NCBI RefSeq assembly: GCF_002498315.1
Contig: NZ_DAGX01000005.1
Coordinates: 104,661-168,660 of the forward strand
Length of the DNA: 64,000 nt
Source of the DNA: Methanofollis sp. UBA420
GTDB taxonomy: Archaea > Halobacteriota > Methanomicrobia > Methanomicrobiales > Methanofollaceae
Direction of reading: 5' to 3'
The notes beneath the pieces are model-generated. The model was given only the letters and a program-made list of their open reading frames with translations. It did not search any database and was not told the origin of the DNA. Position numbers and translations under genes: made by a program. This document shows positions 43,060 to 51,928 of the stretch, piece by piece; the stretch's first letter is position 1; every line of letters begins with the position of its first letter.

Positions 43060-43668
43060 TCAGGTAACATCGATCAGTTCGGCCTCGGTCGCGTCGATCG
43101 CTTCCGAAAGGCCGTCATTGACGACGCCACGGGTCATCTGCTCGGTGAGGTCGCGGTCTTCGAGGACGTCCTTGATCCGCTCCAGGAAGGGATCGAGCGT
43201 TGCGTCCTCTTCCATGGCGATCACGTGCCGGTATTCCCTGAGGGACGAGGAACTGATCCCGAGGAGTGCTGAGATCTCGTTCATCGTCTTCTCCGACGCA
43301 ACCAGCTCGGAGAGGTACTTCCTGTCGAAAGGCATGTCGAAGTCCGAGTCCCTGAAGAGCTTCAGCCTCACGCGTGCCCGCGCCACAGTCTTTGCAAGTT
43401 TCTCATTGCCGAGTTCGCGCGCGATTTCGGTGTCGTTTCTCTCCTCATTGAAGGAGATGACCAGAGTCGCAAGCTGGCGGGGGGAGAGTTTGGTCTGGAA
43501 GAACCCCAGATCCAGAATCTCGCGCATGATCAGTGCGACCTCGCGACCAACCGCATCGCGGTCCCTGAGACTCCCATGGATCTTCTTCATCGGCTCGACT
43601 ATCTCCGTCTTGCTGGTGATGTCCTGGAAGAGTGCAAGGAGTTCCTTTTTTCTCTTGTCTGCTGGCAT
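43060..43668 (-). CDS. Conserved archaeal protein with a sigma-region-4-like helix-turn-helix
   Basis: 202 residues, family not recognised. Residues 75-120 (LSPRQLATLVISFNEERNDTEIARELG, then KLAKTVARARVRLKLFRD) follow the sigma-70 region 4 / LuxR-type HTH pattern: PxRQ, a D-x-E-I-A-x-x-L-G turn, and the recognition-helix position ARARVRLK. A second possible HTH is MNEISALLGISSSSLREYRHV (about 145-165). Archaea have no sigma factors, so this is probably a DNA-binding regulator; that is inference. The upstream region is AT-rich (43669-44092). Confidence 0.7.
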   Translation of the reverse strand: MPADKRKKELLALFQDITSKTEIVEPMKKIHGSLRDRDAVGREVALIMREILDLGFFQTKLSPRQLATLVISFNEERNDTEIARELGNEKLAKTVARARVRLKLFRDSDFDMPFDRKYLSELVASEKTMNEISALLGISSSSLREYRHVIAMEEDATLDPFLERIKDVLEDRDLTEQMTRGVVNDGLSEAIDATEAELIDVT

Positions 43669-44092
43669 GGCAATACCACACTAGGTCTGCATAACAATAC
43701 GCCTTATGATATTTAATTATTATCAATTGAGCATTTATGGATCCCTGTAGATTTAGGGAGCTATGAGTCTTATTTTTTTTATCAGACAATCTAAACACCT
43801 TTCGTCAAAAAAAGTAAGGTTTATAATACCCTTATTATATCCACCGAGTTCCCGATTCTCGCGCAGGCAATCATTTCCGGGAGAGGCCCTGTTCCCCTTA
43901 ATAGGTCAGGAAACACGGCCAAAACTCTGAAGATACATTCTTTCTCTCGCCCCATAAAGATCGTGCCGAAGAGCACACAGGCACCACGCGGCGCTGTCTC
44001 TCCATGGGGATTGGCCTTCGCTCATCAGATGATATCGCAGAAAAGTGGCTTTTTAATCTTCCAGTTTAAATAGTATAGCGGGACTGATTGCA
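43669..44092. other. AT-rich divergent promoter region with the glyS TATA box
   Basis: No gene seen in 424 nt. TTTAAATA at 44065-44072 is centred about 25 nt before the glyS GTG at 44093, so glyS mRNA is probably leaderless. Other AT-rich stretches at 43690-43850 may serve the minus-strand HTH gene. Confidence 0.5.
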
Positions 44093-45817
44093 GTGAGTGA
44101 TATCTACGATAAAGTCATAGAGCTGGCAAAACGCCGCGGTTTTGTCTGGCCCTCAGCAGAAGTCTATGGTGCGGTTGCAGGGTTCATCGATTACGGCCCC
44201 CTCGGTGCGATGATGAAACGCCGGATCGAGGCGATCTGGAGGCATTACTATGTCATCAGGGAGGGCTACTATGAGATCGAGTGCCCGACCGTCGGGACAG
44301 AATCTATATATGTTGCCTCCGGGCATGTGAAGGGGTTCGCCGACAAGATGTGCCAGTGCCCCCACTGCAACGAGTACTTCAGGGCCGACCACCTTGCCGA
44401 GGCCTGCGGCATCCACAACGCCGGCATCCTCTCGAAAGAGGATCTTGCAAAGGCTGTCGCCCCTGCCAGGTGCCCGGCCTGCGACGAGGTCTTCGGCAAC
44501 GTCGAGGTCTTCGACTTCAACCTCATGTTCCAGACGACGATCGGTCCGGGTTCGCAGAGGCGGGGGTACCTGCGGCCTGAGACGGCGCAGGGGATGTTCA
44601 CCGACTTCTCCCGCCTCTCCCACTTTTACCGGATGAAACTCCCCTTCGGTGCGGTCCAGATTGGCAAGTCGTACAGGAACGAGATCTCTCCCCGGCAGGG
44701 TATGATCCGCCTGCGCGAGTTTACCCAGGCCGAGGCCGAGATCTTCGTCCACCCCGAAGAGAAGAGACACCCGAACTTCTCCCGCTATGCCGACTATACA
44801 GTCGATCTCTGGGGGATCGAGCAGCAGCAGAAAGATCTGCCCGCGATCACGAAGACGATGCGCGAGGCGGTGGATGAGGGGATCATCGCCAACGAGTACA
44901 TCGCGTACTACCTGGCCCTCACCCACGAACTCCTGGTCACCATCGGGATCGATTCAGGCCGGATGCGTTTCAGGCAGCACCTGCCTGACGAGCGGGCGCA
45001 CTATGCGATCGACTGCTGGGACGCCGAGGTTCTCTCCGACCGCTTCGGCTGGGTCGAGACAGTCGGCATCGCTGATCGGACCGACTACGACCTGCGCGCT
45101 CATTCGAAGGAGAGCGGCGACTCCATGACCGTCTTCGTCCCCTTCGCCGAGGCACGGAAGGAGAAGAGGCTGCGGATCGTCGCGGACATGGGCACTCTCG
45201 GGCCGAAGTACCGCGGCAAGGCAAAGAAGATCGCCGACGCCCTTGCAGAGGCGGCGCCCGGCCCTGACGGCGCCGACGTCGTCGTCGACGGCGAGACCTA
45301 CCACATCCCCGGCGACCTCTACACTGTCCATGAAGAGGAGGTCGAGGTCCGCGGCGTCGAGGTGCGGCCCCATGTCATCGAGCCCTCGTACGGCATCGAC
45401 AGGATGATCTACGGTGTCCTCGAACACGCCTACGACGAGGAGATGGTCGAGGGTGAGGAGAGGCGCGTGCTGCACTTCGCCCCCTGCGTCGCCCCGGTCC
45501 AGGTCGCCGTCTTCCCGCTCGTGAACAAGGACGGCCTCGACAGCGTGGCACGGGAGATCGCCCTCGACCTCCAGGACGGCGGCATCCTTGCCGACTACGA
45601 TGACAACGGTGCCATCGGCAGGCGGTACCGCCGCCAGGATGAGATCGGGACTCCCTTTGCCATCACCATCGACTACGAAACGAAGGAGAAGGGTACGGTC
45701 ACCCTGCGCGACCGCGACTCCATGGAGCAGGTGCGCCTCCCGATCGCCGACGTTCATGCAACGCTCATGTCGCTCGTCTCTGGCCGCACGCGGTTTGCAG
45801 ACCTGAAACAGGCATGA
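44093..45817 (+). CDS. glyS: Glycyl-tRNA synthetase (archaeal/eukaryotic dimeric class II type)
   Basis: Charges tRNA-Gly. 574 residues. KRRGFVWPSAEVYGAVAGFIDYGPLG is the family start, RPETAQGMF is class II motif 2 region, QIGKSYRNEISPRQGMIRLREFTQAE follows, and VIEPSYGIDRMIYGVLEHA is motif 3. A zinc-binding insert is visible as CQCPHCNEYF and CPACDEVF. The C-terminal anticodon-binding domain begins near 455 (VAPVQVAVFPLV). Starts at GTG 44093 behind a TATA box. Its stop overlaps the hef start by 4 nt. Confidence 0.97.
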   Translation: MSDIYDKVIELAKRRGFVWPSAEVYGAVAGFIDYGPLGAMMKRRIEAIWRHYYVIREGYYEIECPTVGTESIYVASGHVKGFADKMCQCPHCNEYFRADHLAEACGIHNAGILSKEDLAKAVAPARCPACDEVFGNVEVFDFNLMFQTTIGPGSQRRGYLRPETAQGMFTDFSRLSHFYRMKLPFGAVQIGKSYRNEISPRQGMIRLREFTQAEAEIFVHPEEKRHPNFSRYADYTVDLWGIEQQQKDLPAITKTMREAVDEGIIANEYIAYYLALTHELLVTIGIDSGRMRFRQHLPDERAHYAIDCWDAEVLSDRFGWVETVGIADRTDYDLRAHSKESGDSMTVFVPFAEARKEKRLRIVADMGTLGPKYRGKAKKIADALAEAAPGPDGADVVVDGETYHIPGDLYTVHEEEVEVRGVEVRPHVIEPSYGIDRMIYGVLEHAYDEEMVEGEERRVLHFAPCVAPVQVAVFPLVNKDGLDSVAREIALDLQDGGILADYDDNGAIGRRYRRQDEIGTPFAITIDYETKEKGTVTLRDRDSMEQVRLPIADVHATLMSLVSGRTRFADLKQA

Positions 45818-48042
45818 ACTACCTCACCCACCCCCTCATCAGGCCGGAAAGCCTGGAGGAGCGGCGTTATCAACTCGCCATCGCCCTGAAGGCGATGGAC
45901 GCCCACACGATGGTGGTCCTCCCGACAGGCCTCGGGAAGACCGCCATCGCCCTGATTGTGGCGGCGTCGCGATTGTACCGCGAGGGGGGGAGACTGCTCG
46001 TCCTCGCGCCGACAAAGCCCCTGGTCGAGCAGCACCTCCGCTATTTCTCCGAGCGCCTCGCCCTGCCTGAGGGCGCCTGCGCGATCTTCACCGGCGCCAC
46101 CGGTCCAGACGAACGGAAAGCGGCATGGGACGGTGCGCAGGCAATCTTTGCGACGCCGCAGGTGATCAAGAACGACCTGATCGCGGGGAGGTACTCGCTC
46201 GACGATGTCACTCTCCTTGTCGTGGACGAGTGCCACCGGGCGGTCGGGAACTATGCCTATGTCTTTCTTGCCCGGCGCTACCTATCGACGGCGTCGAAAC
46301 CCCTCCTCCTTGCGATGACCGCAAGCCCGGGCGGCGACCACGGGAAAGTGGAGGAGGTGATGGAAAACCTCGGCGTCGTGCAGGTCGAGACGAGGACCGA
46401 GTCGGACGCCGACGTCAGGCCGTACGTCCACGAGCGGGAGATGGAGTATCTCTCGGTGGACCTGCCCGGCGAACTTGGCCTTGCCATCGCCGACCTGAAT
46501 ATCCTTCTTGACTCCCGCCTGGCCGCCCTGAACAGGGCCGAGTTCCACGCCCCTGTCCGGGACAAACTCTCCATGAAGGCGCTCAACCGGCTCAACGCGG
46601 AGATCCAGGGACGGATCGCACAGCGCGACCAGGCGGGTTTCATGGCGGCATCGATCTATGCCGAATTGATGAAACTCCGCCACGCCGTCTCCCTTGCCGA
46701 GGCGCAGGGAAGTCGCGTCCTTACCGCGTACCTCGAGAAACTCGCGTCGGAGGGGCGGTCGGGGAGCGGGACAAAGGCAAGCATACGTCTTGCGGCAGAC
46801 CCGGTCTTCCAGCGTCTCTGCGACAGGGCAATGTCGTGGGACGGCGAGCTCCACCCCAAGGTCGGGCTGGCCGTTTCTCTTGTCGCAGAACAGGCGCGGG
46901 AGCACCCTGAGAGCCGGACGATCCTCTTTGCAAGTTTCCGGGACACGGTCGGCCTCCTCGTCGATGCCCTCGCCGACGCCGGCATTCATGCCGAGCGTTT
47001 CGTGGGGCAGGCGTCACGTGACGCGGAGAAGGGGCTTTCCCAGAAGCAGCAGATCGATGTCCTGAAGAGGTTCAGGGAGGGGGAGTTCCCGGCGATCGTC
47101 TCGACTTCGGTCGGCGAGGAGGGGCTCGACGTCCCGTCGACCGACCTTGTCGTCTTCTACGAGGCGGTCCCGTCGGAGATCAGGAGTATCCAGAGGAAGG
47201 GGCGGACCGGCAGGAGCGGCGCCGGCAGGATCGTCGTCCTCACCACGAAGGGTACGTCGGACGAGGTGTACCGCTTCGTCTCCCAGCAGAGAGAGAAGGC
47301 GATGATCAAGGGTATCCGCAAACTCAGGGATTCCGGTGCGCCCGCTCCTGTCCAGACGAGCATCGGGGCATTTGCCGCGCCGCCCGCACCGGCACCGTCG
47401 GGACCGGCGATCACGGTGGACGACCGGGAGATGGCGTCCCGCGTCGCCGAGACACTCTCAGACCTCGGGCTTCGGGTCACCCTGACGCGCCTGGAGGTCG
47501 GTGACTATGCCGTCGGCGACCGCATCCTTGTCGAGAGGAAGACTGTCCAGGACTTCGCCGATACCCTTGTCGAGCGCGACCTCCTCGGGCAGGTGCGGGA
47601 CCTTGCGGCCGCGGCGGTGAGGCCGGTGCTGATCGTCGAGGGCGAGGGCGACCTGTATGCGGCGCGGGACATCCACCCGAACGCGATCCGGGGTGCCCTT
47701 GCGGCGATCACGGTGGGGATGGGCGTCTCCATCCTCTTCACGCGGTCGGCCGAGGAGACCGCGGAGATGCTCGCCGTGCTCGCAAAGCGCGAGGAAAGCG
47801 AAGGGGGCGGCGAGCGGAAGTTGCCGTCGGGAAAGACTTTTGCAACTGCAGCCGAGCAGCAGGAGAACGTGATCGCCGCCTTTCCCGAGGTCGGGCTGAA
47901 GAGTGCCCGGGCTCTCCTCGAACATTTCGGGTCTGTGCGAGCGGTCATCGACGCGGAAAAAGAGGACCTGATGAAGGTGAAGGGGATCGGAGAGAAGACC
48001 GCCGGGACGATCCTTGACCTCAGTCACCGCCCTTACGGTTGA
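45814..48042 (+). CDS. hef: Hef: DEAH helicase fused to an XPF/ERCC4 nuclease
   Basis: Acts on stalled replication forks and branched DNA; homologue of FANCM/XPF. 742 residues. Helicase motifs: LPTGLGKTAIAL (Walker A, about 36-47), VVDECHRAVGNYAY (motif II), MTASPGG (III), STSVGEEGLDVP and QRKGRTGRSGAGR (V-VI). Residues 530-660 carry the nuclease domain with VDDREMAS and VERKTVQDFADTL (ERKxxxD). The C-terminal helix-hairpin-helix pair is FPEVGLKSARALLEHFG and VKGIGEKTAGTIL. The ATG overlaps the glyS stop by 4 nt. It is the full-length two-module form. Confidence 0.96.
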   Translation: MNYLTHPLIRPESLEERRYQLAIALKAMDAHTMVVLPTGLGKTAIALIVAASRLYREGGRLLVLAPTKPLVEQHLRYFSERLALPEGACAIFTGATGPDERKAAWDGAQAIFATPQVIKNDLIAGRYSLDDVTLLVVDECHRAVGNYAYVFLARRYLSTASKPLLLAMTASPGGDHGKVEEVMENLGVVQVETRTESDADVRPYVHEREMEYLSVDLPGELGLAIADLNILLDSRLAALNRAEFHAPVRDKLSMKALNRLNAEIQGRIAQRDQAGFMAASIYAELMKLRHAVSLAEAQGSRVLTAYLEKLASEGRSGSGTKASIRLAADPVFQRLCDRAMSWDGELHPKVGLAVSLVAEQAREHPESRTILFASFRDTVGLLVDALADAGIHAERFVGQASRDAEKGLSQKQQIDVLKRFREGEFPAIVSTSVGEEGLDVPSTDLVVFYEAVPSEIRSIQRKGRTGRSGAGRIVVLTTKGTSDEVYRFVSQQREKAMIKGIRKLRDSGAPAPVQTSIGAFAAPPAPAPSGPAITVDDREMASRVAETLSDLGLRVTLTRLEVGDYAVGDRILVERKTVQDFADTLVERDLLGQVRDLAAAAVRPVLIVEGEGDLYAARDIHPNAIRGALAAITVGMGVSILFTRSAEETAEMLAVLAKREESEGGGERKLPSGKTFATAAEQQENVIAAFPEVGLKSARALLEHFGSVRAVIDAEKEDLMKVKGIGEKTAGTILDLSHRPYG

Positions 48043-48386
48043 CGGAGCATTCGCAGGGCCTCGGCACCGGCGAGCACGGCTTCCATCAGGGTGAGGCAGC
48101 GCCGCTCGTCCTGCTCGCCTTCGACGCGGGCGCAGAGGGAGGCGATCGCCCCTTCGATCCCGGCTTCGGCCGACCCTGCAGGGCGGGGTACGGCTGCGGT
48201 CGCGGGCGTTGCGACGGGCGCCGGGGCGCGCTCACCTTCCGCGCCTCTCTCGGCACAGACAACGCAGAATGTCTTCCCCCTGTACTCGAAGAGGGGCGAT
48301 CCGCAGGTTTTGCACTCCTTCGCAAGCATTTTACCTCCTTTCAGGAGGTATTCAGCCATGATGTCCTCGGGTTTTTTCTCTGCCAT
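48033..48386 (-). CDS. Sjogren's/scleroderma autoantigen 1 (p27) family zinc-ribbon protein
   Basis: 117 residues. The N-terminal 45 residues match the family: IMAEYLLKGGKMLAKECKTCGSPLFEYRGKTFCVVC, a four-cysteine zinc ribbon. An Ala/Pro-rich linker and a C-terminal helix follow. Function unknown. The ATG at 48386 has GGTGACCC before it; the upstream part of the frame has no family match. Converges on hef with a 10-nt overlap and is divergent from UPF0147, sharing a TATA-rich spacer. Confidence 0.85.
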   Translation of the reverse strand: MAEKKPEDIMAEYLLKGGKMLAKECKTCGSPLFEYRGKTFCVVCAERGAEGERAPAPVATPATAAVPRPAGSAEAGIEGAIASLCARVEGEQDERRCLTLMEAVLAGAEALRMLRQP

Positions 48387-48459
48387 GTGGGTCACCGATT
48401 CCTCTGATAAATGAATGTATATAAGACTGGCAATGATATAGTATAAAGGGTGATTGAGT

Positions 48460-48723
48460 ATGGCCACTCCACAAGAAACAATAAATGTCTGTATCCAGAT
48501 GCTTCAGCATATTTCCGAAGATAACACAATCCCACGGAACATCCGCAGGGTTGCCGACGAAACAAAGACCCTTCTTATGAACGAGGAAAAGAGTATCGGG
48601 TTCAGGGCAGCAGAGGCCATCTCCACCATTGACGAGATCAGCAACGACCCGAACATGCCGGTCCACGCCCGCACCCGCATCTGGGAGCTTGTCTCGCAGC
48701 TTGAGAGCATCCCTCTCGACTGA
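48460..48723 (+). CDS. UPF0147 family protein
   Basis: 87-residue helical protein with the family pattern IPRNIRRVADETKTLLMNEEK and SIGFRAAEAISTIDEISNDPNMPVHARTRIWELVSQLESI. Widely conserved in Euryarchaeota; function unknown. ATG 48460 is chosen over TTG 48454 because GGGTGATT lies at the right distance. Confidence 0.9.
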   Translation: MATPQETINVCIQMLQHISEDNTIPRNIRRVADETKTLLMNEEKSIGFRAAEAISTIDEISNDPNMPVHARTRIWELVSQLESIPLD

Positions 48724-48725
48724 AC

Positions 48726-48732
48726 TTTTTTT
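48726..48732 (+). terminator. T-run terminator after UPF0147
   Basis: Seven T directly after the stop codon. Confidence 0.5.
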
Positions 48733-48748
48733 CCGTATACTATCTTTT

Positions 48749-49165
48749 TCAGGGGATGACCGTGCACAGGACGGTCCGCTCCCGGTGCTCCCTGACATCG
48801 AGTTCGAGGAGGACGATCTGCTGCCAGGTGCCGAGGCGTAACGCCCCGTCCTGGACAGGGACGACGAGCGACGGGCCGACAAGAGACGCCCGCACATGCG
48901 AGCGGCCGTTGCCGTCCCCCCAGCGTGCGTCATGGGCATAGGTGATGCCGGATGGGACGACGCGTTCGAGGGCGTCGGCAAGGTCGCGGAGGACGCCATC
49001 CTCATATTCGATGGTAGTGATGGCGGCGGTCGACCCGATGAGAAAGAGTGTGCAGGTGCCGGTCACGGTGCCGCTTGCGGCGACGCACCGCCGCACCGCG
49101 AGGGTGAGGTCGACGATCTCTCCCTCACCATGGGTGGTGACGGTGATCTCTTCCTGATAGACCAT
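48749..49165 (-). CDS. UPF0047 / YjbQ family protein
   Basis: 138 residues, the usual family length. Conserved features are GTCTLFLIGSTAAITTIEYEDG, SGITYAHDARWGDGNGRSHVRASLVGPSLVVPVQDGALRLGTWQQIVLLELD with the conserved histidines (AHD, NGRSH) and the QQI segment. Homologues have been reported to show thiamine phosphate synthase activity in vitro; the physiological role is uncertain. ATG 49165 is the family-consistent start. Convergent with UPF0147. Confidence 0.88.
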   Translation of the reverse strand: MVYQEEITVTTHGEGEIVDLTLAVRRCVAASGTVTGTCTLFLIGSTAAITTIEYEDGVLRDLADALERVVPSGITYAHDARWGDGNGRSHVRASLVGPSLVVPVQDGALRLGTWQQIVLLELDVREHRERTVLCTVIP

Positions 49166-49373
49166 GCGGTGCCGTCGGCGGGAGGGGGGAAAAGGGTAGC
49201 GGTGTAAGAGAGTGATGTGGTGATGAACCAGAACCATGTCTCAAAAAATAGGCAATGTAGTGCTCCTTTTTTTAGTATTCTTGTGCCGGGGAAATATCTT
49301 GAAAACCTTTGGTTTTCTCGATTCCCTCAGTTATCCGGTTCCGTCTTCCCCTGTCCCATCCTAGATCGGGGGT

Positions 49374-49416
49374 CCGGGGGCAACGAGAAGACGAAGTCTT
49401 CGAGGTAGTCCCCCGG
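49374..49416. repeat. Nested hairpin in a gene-free stretch; member of a dispersed repeat
   Basis: CCGGGGG (49374-49380) pairs with CCCCCGG (49410-49416), and inside it GAAGAC (49387-49392) pairs with GTCTTC (49396-49401). The first 17 nt, CCGGGGGCAACGAGAAG, recur exactly on the other strand at 58404-58420. The surrounding stretch 49166-49492 has no gene. Confidence 0.6.
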
Positions 49417-49482
49417 CGAACAGTAGGGGGAAGGCGGTGGATTCTCACGTACCCCCTGAGATCAGGGAGGAAACATCAGAGC

Positions 49483-49490
49483 AAAAAAAA
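49483..49490 (-). terminator. T-run terminator after gyrA
   Basis: Eight A on the plus strand, read as T8 two nt beyond the gyrA stop. Confidence 0.6.
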
Positions 49491-49492
49491 GA

Positions 49493-51928
49493 TTAAATAT
49501 CGTCATCCTCAGGACGGATGACAGCGAAACCGACGACCTTGTCGCCCTCGTCCATCTTCATGACCCGCACGCCGCGGGTGCCCCTCTTCTGGATGGAAAT
49601 GCCGTTGACCGATGTCCTCATCACGATCCCCGAGGCGCTCATCAGGATGATCTCGTCGCCGTCCGAAACCGCCTTCGCCGAGACGACGCCGTCGCCATAG
49701 GGAGGCTGGATGTTCCGCACGCCCATCGTGCCCCGGCCGTGGCCGCGGAACTCGTCGAACTCCGTCCTCTTGCCCATTCCCCTCCCGGTAACCGTGAGCA
49801 GGTGGTCGCGCGAGACCAGGCTCAAGGCCACCAGATAGTCGCCCTCCCGCATCCTGATCCCGATGACACCCTGCGAGTTGCGGTGGAGCGGCCTGACCGC
49901 GTCCTCCGAGAAGCGGAGACTCTGGCCCTTCAAGGTCGTCAGGAGCACCTCCTGCGCCGCGTCGGTGACCTTCACATCCATCAGTTCGTCGCCTTCCTTC
50001 AGCTTGATCGCGAGGATACCGCTCGGCCGCGGGCGCGAGAACTCGCTGAGCGGGACCTTCAGCACCATGCCCCCCTTCGTCGCGAAGAAGAGGAAGTGCT
50101 CCGGGTCGAACTCCCGCACCGGAATGACCGCATTGACCCGCTCGTCCTTCAGGTCAAGGAGGTTCACGATCGCCTTCCCCTTCCCGGTGCGCGTGCTCTC
50201 CGGGATATCATAGACCTTCATCCAGTAGATCCGGCCGAGGTTCGTGAAACAGAGGAGATAATCGTGGGTACTCGCCACAAAGACGTCGGTGACGACATCG
50301 TCCTCCTTCGTCGCCATGCCGATGACACCCTTCCCGCCCCGACGCTGCATCCGGTAGGCGTCGAGAGGCATCCTCTTGATATAGTTCGTCGCCGTCAGGG
50401 AGACGAGTGCCGGCCTGTCCTCGATGAGATCCTCCTTGTTGATCTCCCCTGCCGCCGCGGCGATCTCTGTCCGCCGCGGGTCCGCAAACTGTTCCCTGAT
50501 CGCGACGACCTCTTTTTCGATCTCGGCAAGGATATGCGTGCGGTCCCGGAGGATATCCTGCAGGCGGGCAATCTCCTTCTGGAGATCCCCCCGTTCCTCC
50601 TGGATCTTCTGCTGCTCAAGGGCGGCGAGGCGGCGGAGCTGCATCTGGAGAATGGCGTTTGCCTGCGCCTCGTCAAGGCCGAAACGGGATATTAGAGTCC
50701 CCCTCGCCTCGTCGGCGCTCGGCGACGACCTGATCGCGGCGACTACGTCGTCGATGCTCGAAAGGGCCAGGATCAGGCCGTTGAGGATGTGGACTCTCTC
50801 GTTTGCCTTCCGCAGGTCGAACTCAGACCTCCTGCGTACCACCTCGATCCTGTGGTCGAGATAGTAACCAAGGAGGGCGGGCAGGCTGAGCACCATCGGT
50901 CTGCCTCCCACGATGGCGAGGTTGATGATCCCGAAGGTGTTCTCCAGGGGAGTGTGCTTGTAGATCTGGTTGAGGACGACCTGCGGCATCGCGTCCCGCT
51001 TCAGGTCGATGACAACCCTGATCCCGTCCTTGTCGGACTCGTCCCGCAGGTCGGAGATCCCTTCGATCCTCTTCTCCCGCACGAGGTTTGCAATCTGTTC
51101 CACGAGATTTGCCTTGTTCACCTGGAAGGGGATCTCGGAGATGATGATCCGCGGCGTCCTGCCCTCTTCCTCGATCTCGGCAACGCCCCGGATGATGCAT
51201 TTCCCCCGGCCGGTGAGGTACGCCTCGCGGATGCCGGCACGGCCCATGATCATCCCGCCGGTCGGGAAGTCCGGGCCGGGGAGGAGTTTCATCAGGTCTT
51301 CGACCGGTATATCCGGGTCGTCGATATACGCACAGAGTGCGTCGCAGACCTCGCCGAGGTTGTGCGGCGGCATATTCGTCGCCATACCGACGGCGATCCC
51401 CGACGACCCATTCACGAGCAGGTTCGGCATCTTCGCGGGCAGGACAGTCGGCTCCTTCGTCGACTCGTCGAAGTTCGGTGTGAAGTCCACCGTCTCCTTC
51501 TCGATATCATCGAGCATCGCCTCGGCAAGGGGCGTGAGGCGGGCCTCTGTGTACCTCATCGCTGCAGCGGAGTCGCCGTCGATGGACCCGAAGTTGCCCT
51601 GCCCCTCGACCGGCATGCAACGGTACGAGAAGGGCTGCGCCATCTTGACGAGAGTATCGTAGATCGCGGAGTCGCCGTGCGGGTGATACTTCCCCATCAC
51701 ATGGCCGACGATGCTCGCGCTCTTCTTCGTCGGTTTGTCGTGGGTGTTGCCCATCTCCCCCATGCCGTAGAGGATGCGCCTGTGGACCGGCTTCAGGCCG
51801 TCCCGCACGTCGGGGATGGCCCGGCCGATGATCACCGACATCGCGTAGTCGATGTACGAGGACTTCATCTCGGTCTCGACCGTCACCGGGATAACAGACC
51901 GATGCGCCTCGTCTCCCTCAGATGTCAA
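49493..51928 (-). CDS. gyrA: DNA gyrase subunit A
   Basis: Breaks and rejoins DNA for negative supercoiling. 811 residues. The catalytic tyrosine is in AAMRYTEARL (about residue 127); the N-terminal DVRDGLKPVHRRILYGM and KYHPHGDSAIYD are canonical. The GyrA box QRRGGKG, which separates gyrase from topoisomerase IV, is intact, followed by the beta-pinwheel repeats. Starts at TTG 51928, preceded by GGAGGTGA at about 7 nt, and overlaps gyrB by 11 nt. Gyrase in euryarchaea is regarded as acquired from bacteria. Confidence 0.97.
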   Translation of the reverse strand: MTSEGDEAHRSVIPVTVETEMKSSYIDYAMSVIIGRAIPDVRDGLKPVHRRILYGMGEMGNTHDKPTKKSASIVGHVMGKYHPHGDSAIYDTLVKMAQPFSYRCMPVEGQGNFGSIDGDSAAAMRYTEARLTPLAEAMLDDIEKETVDFTPNFDESTKEPTVLPAKMPNLLVNGSSGIAVGMATNMPPHNLGEVCDALCAYIDDPDIPVEDLMKLLPGPDFPTGGMIMGRAGIREAYLTGRGKCIIRGVAEIEEEGRTPRIIISEIPFQVNKANLVEQIANLVREKRIEGISDLRDESDKDGIRVVIDLKRDAMPQVVLNQIYKHTPLENTFGIINLAIVGGRPMVLSLPALLGYYLDHRIEVVRRRSEFDLRKANERVHILNGLILALSSIDDVVAAIRSSPSADEARGTLISRFGLDEAQANAILQMQLRRLAALEQQKIQEERGDLQKEIARLQDILRDRTHILAEIEKEVVAIREQFADPRRTEIAAAAGEINKEDLIEDRPALVSLTATNYIKRMPLDAYRMQRRGGKGVIGMATKEDDVVTDVFVASTHDYLLCFTNLGRIYWMKVYDIPESTRTGKGKAIVNLLDLKDERVNAVIPVREFDPEHFLFFATKGGMVLKVPLSEFSRPRPSGILAIKLKEGDELMDVKVTDAAQEVLLTTLKGQSLRFSEDAVRPLHRNSQGVIGIRMREGDYLVALSLVSRDHLLTVTGRGMGKRTEFDEFRGHGRGTMGVRNIQPPYGDGVVSAKAVSDGDEIILMSASGIVMRTSVNGISIQKRGTRGVRVMKMDEGDKVVGFAVIRPEDDDI

